Shown: in pieces, positions 1 to 4,772 of the stretch
Position numbering within the stretch: the stretch's first letter is position 1
How the letters are laid out: each line of letters starts with the position of its first letter
Assembly: GCA_017881145.1 (NCBI GenBank)
Contig: JADGRG010000004.1
Coordinates: 1 to 5,195, forward strand
Source: Sandaracinaceae bacterium
GTDB taxonomy: Bacteria > Myxococcota_A > Polyangia > Polyangiales > JAFGIB01
Direction of reading: 5' to 3'
Length of the DNA: 5,195 nt
The notes under the pieces: generated by a model
Database searches by the model: none
Seen by the model: the letters and a program-made list of their open reading frames with translations, nothing else
What the model was told of the DNA's origin: nothing
Program-made: the position numbers and the translations under genes

Positions 1-41
1 GAGCGCTAGCTCGGGCCGGTCGGAGCAAGCGAAGCTCGCGC

Positions 42-49
42 AAGGGAGG
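42..49 (+). promoter_or_regulatory. Ribosome binding site of the GDT1-family gene
   Basis: The purine run AAGGGAGG lies 6 nt before the ATG at 56 and is a good Shine-Dalgarno match. It fixes the start, which matters because the reading frame stays open upstream to the window edge. The rest of bases 1-55 shows no other clear signal. Confidence 0.7.
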
Positions 50-55
50 CAGTCC

Positions 56-343
56 ATGGACTTCAAGATCGTAGCCACCACGTTCCTGTCCGTGTTCCTG
101 GCGGAGCTCGGCGACAAGACCCAGCTGATGACGCTGGTGATCGCCGGCACGGGTTCGAGCAAGCTCTCGGTCTGGGTCGGAGCTGCGCTGGCGCTGCTCG
201 CCACCACCACCATCGCAGTGGCGCTCGGCGAAATCGCTTCACGCGTCGTGCCCGTGGTGTGGATGCACCGCGCCGCAGGTACGCTCTTCATCTTGCTCGG
301 CCTCTACTACCTGTGGACCGCAGGCGGCACCAAGCCCGCCTGA
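56..343 (+). CDS. Single-domain GDT1/UPF0016 (TMEM165-type) membrane transporter
   Basis: The product is a small integral membrane protein of 95 residues. It carries the family signature E-x-G-D-K-T at residues 17-22 (ELGDKTQ), inside the first hydrophobic segment (about 4-30). Two more membrane segments follow at about 36-58 and 66-88. The GDT1/TMEM165 family exports Mn2+ or exchanges Ca2+/Mn2+ for protons, and the acidic residues of the motif line the cation path. Most bacterial members are about 190 residues with two copies of the motif. This protein is one half-unit with one motif, so it probably works as a homodimer or pairs with a second half encoded nearby. No partner is visible here; a separate gene could lie upstream of the window. 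The start is supported by a strong Shine-Dalgarno sequence 6 nt upstream. The family call is strong, but the ion specificity is inferred. Confidence 0.88.
   Translation: MDFKIVATTFLSVFLAELGDKTQLMTLVIAGTGSSKLSVWVGAALALLATTTIAVALGEIASRVVPVVWMHRAAGTLFILLGLYYLWTAGGTKPA
321..342. terminator. Candidate hairpin at the GDT1/M50 convergent junction
   Basis: A perfect 7-bp stem, CAGGCGG (321-327) pairing with CCGCCTG (336-342), encloses an 8-nt loop. It overlaps the stop codon of the + gene and begins 11 nt beyond the stop of the - gene. With only 10 nt between the two genes, it is the best visible candidate for a shared, bidirectional end of transcription. There is no T-tract on either strand, so it is not a classical intrinsic terminator and may be chance in GC-rich DNA. 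Confidence 0.3.
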
Positions 344-353
344 GCACGCCGCG

Positions 354-1436
354 TCAACCGAGGAAGATGCGCAGTCGCGTCGTGAACACCACCACGATCG
401 CCACGGCTATGAACGCAAGCACTGAGCCGAGCCAGCGCCCCATGTTGCGAGCGCGCGCGCCTGCCTGCCAACGCACTTGCACGTCGGCCAGCTCGTCTTC
501 GCGACCGAGCGCACGGAGGCAGGCGCGCGTCGCCAGCTGCACCGCTTCGCTCGGCCGTGCGCGCTTCAAGTAAGAGAGAGCCTCTTCGTGTTCCAGAAGC
601 TCGGTCGTCGCGACTCCGAGCACCTCCCAAATCTGATCGAGCAGAGGTGGCGGCACGCGGTCGAAGGATCGTGCCTGGTGAGCCAGACGCGCGGCCTCCC
701 GAAAGTGCCCGGCCACTAGCTCTCGCTTGGCTTCTGCAACCAGCTCGACGGCCTGCCGGTTCTGGACGTGGACGATGCCGGAGCTGGCCTCACCGCGCAG
801 CGCACGGATGTTCTGCATCGCCAGCATCGCGACCAAGATGAGGTTGAAGGAGAAGCCCGAGCGCAGGACGACGAAGCCACCCGCCGCCGCCAAGATCGCG
901 AGCGCAAGACCGTGCGTGATCAGATCGGCGCGGCGCGGACTGGCGACACGCATCAGACCGAGGCGCAGCAGCTGGCCTCCATCCAGAGGCCAAACAGGAA
1001 TCAGGTTCAAGAGGTTCCAGGTGGTGCAGACGTAGAGCAGCATCTGGATCACGAAGAACACGCTGCCGGTCAGGAAGACCTCCGCGCCTGCCGAACGCAT
1101 GCCGAGAGACAAGCAACCCCACGTCACGAGCCCGAGCGCGAGACCCGCTGCAGGCCCCGTCGCAATGATCAACGCCTCCTCCACATCGCGACCGCTGCGC
1201 TGCCGCGAGGTCAGGCCGCCGAAGCCGTGCAGCATGATGCTGGGCTGATGGCGCAAGTAGCGCGCCACCAGCGCATGGCCGAACTCGTGCGCCAGCAAGC
1301 CGAGCGTGATGCAAAGCGCCGAAATCAGCCCGTGCACCGTGTCCTCGCCGCGCGCGAACATCCAGAGCAACACGAAATAGAAGGGACTGACCCAGACCGG
1401 AATGCCGCGGAACGTGAAGAGATGAAATGCGTTCAC
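354..1436 (-). CDS. M50-family (site-2-protease-like) membrane metalloprotease with C-terminal TPR-like region
   Basis: The predicted 360-residue zinc metalloprotease cleaves substrates within or next to the membrane. The zinc-binding HEFGH motif is at residues 50-54, in the second hydrophobic segment. The second M50 motif, N-x-x-P-x-x-P-L-D-G-G, spans about 144-154, with Asp152 as the expected third zinc ligand. A TGPAAG stretch at 93-98 matches the conserved glycine-rich membrane segment of the family. Further hydrophobic segments lie at about 120-147, 172-191 and 196-212. Residues 229-310 are soluble, helical and Ala/Leu/Glu-rich with a TPR-like rhythm (for example GHFREAARLAHQA), and a last membrane segment spans 335-353. 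No PDZ or CBS domain is seen. The start codon is GTG and has no Shine-Dalgarno sequence. It is chosen because residues 9-25 (FRGIPVWV onward) match the usual N-terminus of this family, and an in-frame stop lies 30 nt upstream. The substrate cannot be read from the sequence. Confidence 0.85.
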   Translation of the reverse strand: MNAFHLFTFRGIPVWVSPFYFVLLWMFARGEDTVHGLISALCITLGLLAHEFGHALVARYLRHQPSIMLHGFGGLTSRQRSGRDVEEALIIATGPAAGLALGLVTWGCLSLGMRSAGAEVFLTGSVFFVIQMLLYVCTTWNLLNLIPVWPLDGGQLLRLGLMRVASPRRADLITHGLALAILAAAGGFVVLRSGFSFNLILVAMLAMQNIRALRGEASSGIVHVQNRQAVELVAEAKRELVAGHFREAARLAHQARSFDRVPPPLLDQIWEVLGVATTELLEHEEALSYLKRARPSEAVQLATRACLRALGREDELADVQVRWQAGARARNMGRWLGSVLAFIAVAIVVVFTTRLRIFLG

Positions 1437-1443
1437 GCGCGGC

Positions 1444-1470
1444 AGGATACGGCATGCACCCGGGGGTCAA
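1444..1470 (-). promoter_or_regulatory. Possible promoter of the M50 protease gene (leaderless)
   Basis: On the minus strand, TTGACC (1470-1465, five of six matches to the -35 consensus) is followed after 15 nt by TATCCT (1449-1444, four of six to the -10 consensus). Transcription would start about 7 nt later, at or next to the GTG start codon at 1436, giving a leaderless mRNA. That fits the absence of a Shine-Dalgarno sequence. The 15-nt spacer is shorter than optimal and the match is by eye, so confidence is low. Confidence 0.25.
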
Positions 1471-1599
1471 AAGGCGAAAGCTCGGGCGGGTGCCTACCGG
1501 ACGCGGCCCCCCAGGGGCGCTGGCGCATCGCAAACTTTCTTCGCCCCAACCGATGTGCCCTGCGTGCTGCCCCGCTATGCTGCGCTCGGGTATGAACCA

Positions 1600-2370
1600 A
1601 TGAAGTGGCTGAAATATCGGTTGAAAGCGCAGGTTCTCGCGCGCAGCCCGGCGTTCTATTGGGGCGCACGGCGGCTGGTCAGTGGCTTGCTCGAACCCGA
1701 GATGAAACTCTTGCCTCATCTCTGCAGGAGCGACCTGGCGTTCCTGGACATCGGGGCCAACTGGGGCGCTTACCTCTTTGCTGCGCTCGGGCACTCGGCA
1801 AGCGCTCATGCGTTCGAACCGCAGCCCACGCTCGCCGCGGTGCTGACGCGCGCGCACCGCAGGAACCAGCGTGTGCTGATTCATAACGTGGCGTTGTCGA
1901 ACCAGAGCGGCTTCTGCGAGATCCGGATTCCGAGAAACGACATTGGCTATTCCACGATCCAGGCCAGCAATCGCCTGGAGGGCAAGGCCGACCTCAGCCG
2001 CGGAGTCGAAGCGGTCCGCGTCCAGACCCAGCGCATCGACGAGCTTTCGCTACCGGAAGTGGCCTGCATCAAGATCGACGTCGAGGGCCATGAGCAGGAG
2101 GTGCTGGAGGGCGGGCTCGGTCTGCTGGCGCGCGATCGGCCTGCGGTGCTCGTCGAAGTGGAAGAACGACACCGCAGAGGGTCACGGGCCGCCGTGCACA
2201 GAGTGTTCGAGGAGCTCGGCTACAACGCGTTCACGCTCTGTGGCGAACGCCTGACCAAGTTCGATCCGCACTCCAAGAGCGCGGAAGACCAACGCAATCT
2301 CGTGTTCCTGCACCCGAGCCGCGATGCCAGCTACACTGCCATCCTCGGCAAAACCAGCGCGAGGCACTGA
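1600..2370 (+). CDS. FkbM-family SAM-dependent methyltransferase
   Basis: The product is a class I methyltransferase of 256 residues, a normal length for the FkbM (Methyltransf_21) family. The SAM-binding motif I, FLDIGANWG, is at residues 48-56. The acidic end of strand 2, AFEP, is at 71-74, and the family hallmark IKIDVEGHEQEVLEGG is at 157-172. FkbM-type enzymes usually O-methylate sugars, polyketides or other small molecules and are often found near glycan or secondary-metabolite genes. No such genes are visible here, so the substrate is unknown. The ATG at 1600 is preferred; the frame could extend to a GTG at 1555, but the extra 15 residues do not resemble the family. No Shine-Dalgarno sequence is evident before either start. 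The stop is 11 nt from that of the convergent acyl-CoA dehydrogenase gene, and the gene is divergent from the protease gene on its other side. Confidence 0.88.
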   Translation: MKWLKYRLKAQVLARSPAFYWGARRLVSGLLEPEMKLLPHLCRSDLAFLDIGANWGAYLFAALGHSASAHAFEPQPTLAAVLTRAHRRNQRVLIHNVALSNQSGFCEIRIPRNDIGYSTIQASNRLEGKADLSRGVEAVRVQTQRIDELSLPEVACIKIDVEGHEQEVLEGGLGLLARDRPAVLVEVEERHRRGSRAAVHRVFEELGYNAFTLCGERLTKFDPHSKSAEDQRNLVFLHPSRDASYTAILGKTSARH

Positions 2371-2392
2371 AGAGCTGTCCCTCAGCTCGCAG
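2367..2392. terminator. Candidate hairpin between the FkbM and acyl-CoA dehydrogenase stops
   Basis: GAGCTG (2372-2377) pairs perfectly with CAGCTC (2383-2388) around a 5-nt loop. The stem is extended by CTG (2367-2369) and CAG (2390-2392) across a small internal loop. The structure spans both stop codons of the tail-to-tail pair, a good position for a bidirectional terminator. Neither strand has a T-tract after the stem, so the function is uncertain. Confidence 0.35.
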
Positions 2393-3635
2393 GAAAGCAG
2401 CGCTTCGCCAGCAAGTCGATGGCGACCATGCCGAGCGTCTCGTTCACGCCGTCCTCGATCAGCGAAGCGCGCGCGTCGCGGAAGATCTTCTCGATCGGAT
2501 ATTCCTTGGAGAGGCCGTTACCGCCGAAGATCTGCACGGCTTCATTGGCGCAATAGAACGCGGCTTCGGTGGAGAGCACCTTGCCGGCGACTGCGTGACA
2601 GCCAGAAGGCAAGAGGTCCGGCGGTGCCGCGTTGTAGAGGTGGGTGCGGATCATGTGAGCGCGCGCCGACTCGACCGCTGCGAACATGCGGAAGAGCTTC
2701 AGCTTGATGTTCTGGTGCTGGAAGATCGGCACGCCGCCCTGCACGCGTTCCTGCGCGTATTGAAACGCCAGATCGAACGCAGCGCGCGCCAAGCCTGCGA
2801 AGGTGATGCTCATGCCGCCATTCACGCGCGCAATCAACGGCTCCATGATGGTCGCGATGTCGACGCCGAGCTCGCGGCTCATCACCATGTACTCGGCCGG
2901 CACTCGTGCATCCTGGAAGACGATCGAGCCCTGGTTCAGCGCGCGCTGCCCGAGCTTGCTGAGCGGCTTCGTTCTGGAGATGCCCGGCAGATCGAGCGGT
3001 AGCACCATCACGCCCGAGCCCCTTATGCCTCTGCTCTGGTCGATACCGACATGCAACGCAGCGTGAGTGGCAATCGTGCCGTTGCTCACCCACATCGATT
3101 TCTCACCATTGACGATGTACTGGTTGCCCTCTCGCACGGCGCGCACCTGCGGCGCGCAGGCCGGATTCGGATCCGTCGTGACCCAATCGGTGCCGTGGTC
3201 GGGCTCGGTAATGGCCCAGCAACCGATCAGCTTGCCTTGGCTGTCGTTGACGAAGTCGCGCGCCATCTGCTGCATGCGCTCGGTGGGCACAAGCGCCGCA
3301 AAAGCAAAGGGCATCGCAGAGACGCCGAGCGAGATCGCCAGGCCTGCGTCTCCGTAACCGAGCTCTTCACCCACCGCGATGTGGCTCATCGCGTCGAGAT
3401 CTTCGGCCATGCCGCCCACGGACCTCGGCATCACGGCGCGGTGCATGCCGAGCTCGTGATAGCGCCGAAACACCGTCCACAAGGGCGAGCCCGTGGCGAT
3501 GACGGCAGCGGGATCGGCATACCTGTCGAGCTCGATGCCGGCAGGACGCATCACCTCCATCGCAAACTTGTGCGCGCTTTCGCGCAGAGCCTTGTGCTCC
3601 TCACTGCACTTCACATCGATCTCGAGATAGCGCAT
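2382..3635 (-). CDS. Acyl-CoA dehydrogenase family flavoprotein
   Basis: This 417-residue protein has the full acyl-CoA dehydrogenase fold: an N-terminal helical domain (about 10-135), a beta domain (about 136-255) and a C-terminal helical domain (about 260-410). The flavin motif AITEPDHGTD is at residues 141-150. The beta-domain core IVNGEKSMWVSNG is at 174-186, QHQNIKLKLFRM at 307-318, and the C-terminal signature QIFGGNGLSKEYPIEKIFRDAR at 368-389. Members oxidise acyl-CoA thioesters at the alpha-beta bond using FAD and pass electrons to ETF. Where short- and medium-chain enzymes have the catalytic Glu in I-Y-E-G-T, this protein reads I-E-D-G-V (393-397). The base may therefore be Asp395 or the adjacent Glu394, and the substrate may be atypical. 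The start has a clear GAGGAG 9 nt upstream. The gene is divergent from the PF10118 gene, which suggests a link to lipid or acyl-chain catabolism. The exact substrate is unknown. Confidence 0.93.
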   Translation of the reverse strand: MRYLEIDVKCSEEHKALRESAHKFAMEVMRPAGIELDRYADPAAVIATGSPLWTVFRRYHELGMHRAVMPRSVGGMAEDLDAMSHIAVGEELGYGDAGLAISLGVSAMPFAFAALVPTERMQQMARDFVNDSQGKLIGCWAITEPDHGTDWVTTDPNPACAPQVRAVREGNQYIVNGEKSMWVSNGTIATHAALHVGIDQSRGIRGSGVMVLPLDLPGISRTKPLSKLGQRALNQGSIVFQDARVPAEYMVMSRELGVDIATIMEPLIARVNGGMSITFAGLARAAFDLAFQYAQERVQGGVPIFQHQNIKLKLFRMFAAVESARAHMIRTHLYNAAPPDLLPSGCHAVAGKVLSTEAAFYCANEAVQIFGGNGLSKEYPIEKIFRDARASLIEDGVNETLGMVAIDLLAKRCFPAS

Positions 3636-3644
3636 GGGCTGGGG

Positions 3645-3650
3645 CTCCTC
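3645..3650 (-). promoter_or_regulatory. Ribosome binding site of the acyl-CoA dehydrogenase gene
   Basis: GAGGAG on the minus strand lies 9 nt before the ATG at 3635-3633. It supports that start, which also gives the usual N-terminal length for the family. Confidence 0.65.
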
Positions 3651-3729
3651 GGCTGGGCGATGAACGATCTTCGGGTGTCAGACGCTGCCGTCCAAGTATC
3701 GGCCCTTGCGGCGGACCCGAGACCTGTTA

Positions 3730-3754
3730 CATACTTCACATACCGCTTCGTATG
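3730..3754. promoter_or_regulatory. Candidate operator/promoter element between divergent genes
   Basis: The 149-nt gap between the acyl-CoA dehydrogenase and PF10118 genes contains CATAC at 3730-3734 and again at 3739-3743, followed by its inverted copy GTATG at 3750-3754. The last two form a 16-bp inverted repeat, CATAC-N6-GTATG, and the first two are direct repeats 9 bp apart. This is a local AT-rich patch in GC-rich DNA. Its size and symmetry suit a dimeric repressor of the TetR type controlling both divergent genes. CATACT (3730-3735) could also be a -10 box for the + gene with TTGCGG (3706-3711) as a weak -35, 18 nt apart. The regulator itself is not in the window. Confidence 0.4.
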
Positions 3755-3770
3755 CAAATGCGGAGGGGCA

Positions 3771-3777
3771 GAAGGAG
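3771..3777 (+). promoter_or_regulatory. Ribosome binding site deciding the start of the PF10118 gene
   Basis: GAAGGAG lies 7 nt before the ATG at 3785, an ideal spacing. This favours 3785 over the in-frame ATG at 3752, which lies within the inverted repeat and has no comparable site. Confidence 0.75.
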
Positions 3778-3784
3778 CACTTCC

Positions 3785-4645
3785 ATGAGCGCGCGCGTGC
3801 CGATACCAGCCTCGATCGATGTGAAGTTTCGCCGCATGGACTTCGAGCTGCCGCACGAGCTGCCGCTGCACTGGTTCGGCCAGAGTGCGTTTCTCACCCA
3901 CTTCTTCAATGCGATGAGCTCGGTCTTTCCCGAAGGCGAGAAGTTCTTCATCGACTCGGTGCGGCACTTCGAAGCACAAATAGAAGACCCCGAGCTGCGG
4001 GGGCAGATCAAGGACTTCGTGCGCCAAGAAGGCCACCACACGTTCCAGCATCGCGTGCTCAACGATCTGGTCAGGAGCCAAGGCTTTCCCATCACGAAAT
4101 ACGAGGCGTTCGTGCGCGGGCTGCTCGACCGTGGGCGCCAAATCAACACACCGTTGCAGCAGCTCGCCACCACCGCGGCGCTCGAACACTTCACCGCCAT
4201 CATGGGCGACGATCTGCTGCGGCACCCGGAGGGGCTTTCGGGCGCTGACCCGCGCGTCTCCCCGCTCTGGTTTTGGCATGCCGTCGAGGAGACCGAGCAC
4301 AAGGGGGTGGCATTCGACGTCTATGAGGCGGTTGGCGGCGACTACTGGACGCGGGTGCGCGCGATGGTCATGGCCACATTGATGTTCTTCCCCATGCTGC
4401 ATGTCATCCAGATCAGCATGCTCAAACACGATCCGAACAAGCTCTCGCTCAAGGACGTGGCGCAGGGCGTCAACTACCTCTGGGGCAAGCCGGGCTTTCT
4501 GCGCCGCATTGTGCCGCGCTACGTGCAGTGGTATCGGCGAGACTTCCACCCCTGGCAGCACGACAACTCCGGCCACGTCGCGGCCTGGACTCGGAGCAAC
4601 GCCCGATACGTGGTGGCCGAGCCGGAAGCTCCCACCGCGGCGTGA
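3785..4645 (+). CDS. PF10118-family 'predicted metal-dependent hydrolase' with diiron-type ligand pattern
   Basis: The 286-residue protein resembles the bacterial family labelled predicted metal-dependent hydrolase (PF10118). Matching features are the N-terminal VKFRRMDFELP stretch, the EGEKFFIDSVR block at 50-60, RQEGHHTFQH at 80-89, WHAVEETEHKGVAFDVY at 164-180, and a C-terminal WYRRDFHPW at 249-257. Residues Glu52, Glu82-x-x-His85, Glu134 and Glu169-x-x-His172 lie in predicted helices. Their order and spacing are like the four-helix-bundle diiron carboxylate proteins (ferritin/bacterioferritin-like), so an oxygen-using diiron enzyme is a better structural guess than a hydrolase. Residues 191-212 are strongly hydrophobic and may be membrane-associated. 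The start at 3785 is fixed by a strong Shine-Dalgarno sequence. The gene is divergent from an acyl-CoA dehydrogenase gene, which points to a role in lipid metabolism. The family call is fairly firm; the reaction is unknown. Confidence 0.85.
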   Translation: MSARVPIPASIDVKFRRMDFELPHELPLHWFGQSAFLTHFFNAMSSVFPEGEKFFIDSVRHFEAQIEDPELRGQIKDFVRQEGHHTFQHRVLNDLVRSQGFPITKYEAFVRGLLDRGRQINTPLQQLATTAALEHFTAIMGDDLLRHPEGLSGADPRVSPLWFWHAVEETEHKGVAFDVYEAVGGDYWTRVRAMVMATLMFFPMLHVIQISMLKHDPNKLSLKDVAQGVNYLWGKPGFLRRIVPRYVQWYRRDFHPWQHDNSGHVAAWTRSNARYVVAEPEAPTAA

Positions 4646-4656
4646 ACAGGCCGCGG
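4635..4656 (+). terminator. Candidate hairpin over the PF10118 stop codon
   Basis: CCGCGGC (4635-4641) pairs perfectly with GCCGCGG (4650-4656) around an 8-nt loop that contains the TGA stop (4643-4645). It is a strong GC stem at a gene end but has no T-tract. It could attenuate or end transcription before the lipoprotein gene, or be chance in GC-rich DNA. The remaining intergenic sequence to 4772 shows no clear promoter or Shine-Dalgarno sequence. Confidence 0.25.
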
Positions 4657-4772
4657 GCGGCGTTCTCGGGGAGCAGCACCGTCGTGGGCGGGTGTGCAGC
4701 CCGCTGCACTGCTGCGGCGGCTGAGGCTGCCGTCAACTTGCCCGCGGCCATGCCACGGCGCACCATCTGCAC

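Noticed and set aside
1456..1493. Inverted repeat GCACCCG / CGGGTGC in the protease-FkbM gap
   Set aside because: The arms are only 7 bp with a 24-nt loop in GC-rich DNA, with no supporting promoter geometry. It is too weak to call an operator or hairpin.
768..1595. Long + strand open frame (275 codons) opposite the M50 protease gene
   Set aside because: It is antisense to a gene with clear catalytic motifs. The translation is rich in Arg, Gln, Glu and His with no recognisable motif, as expected of a shadow frame in GC-rich DNA.
790..1884. Long - strand open frame (364 codons) overlapping the protease and FkbM genes
   Set aside because: It crosses two well-supported genes in other frames and has an Arg/Ala/Gly-rich composition typical of a shadow frame. 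No domain is visible.
3752..3784. Upstream ATG start (11 extra residues) for the PF10118 protein
   Set aside because: The extension MQMRRGRRSTS is not family-like and the ATG lies within the candidate operator. The ATG at 3785 has a strong Shine-Dalgarno sequence at good spacing.
3051..3788. + strand open frame (245 codons) opposite the acyl-CoA dehydrogenase gene
   Set aside because: It is antisense to a clear flavoprotein gene, and its translation is His/Arg-rich without motifs.
3611..4576. Long - strand open frame (321 codons) opposite the PF10118 gene
   Set aside because: It mirrors a gene with a strong ribosome binding site and family motifs. Its own translation shows only shadow-frame composition.
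4696..4730. Possible hairpin GCAGCC / GGCTGC before the lipoprotein gene
   Set aside because: It has a 6-bp stem with a 23-nt loop, competing pairings among CTG/CAG-like repeats, and no T-tract. It is not distinguishable from chance.
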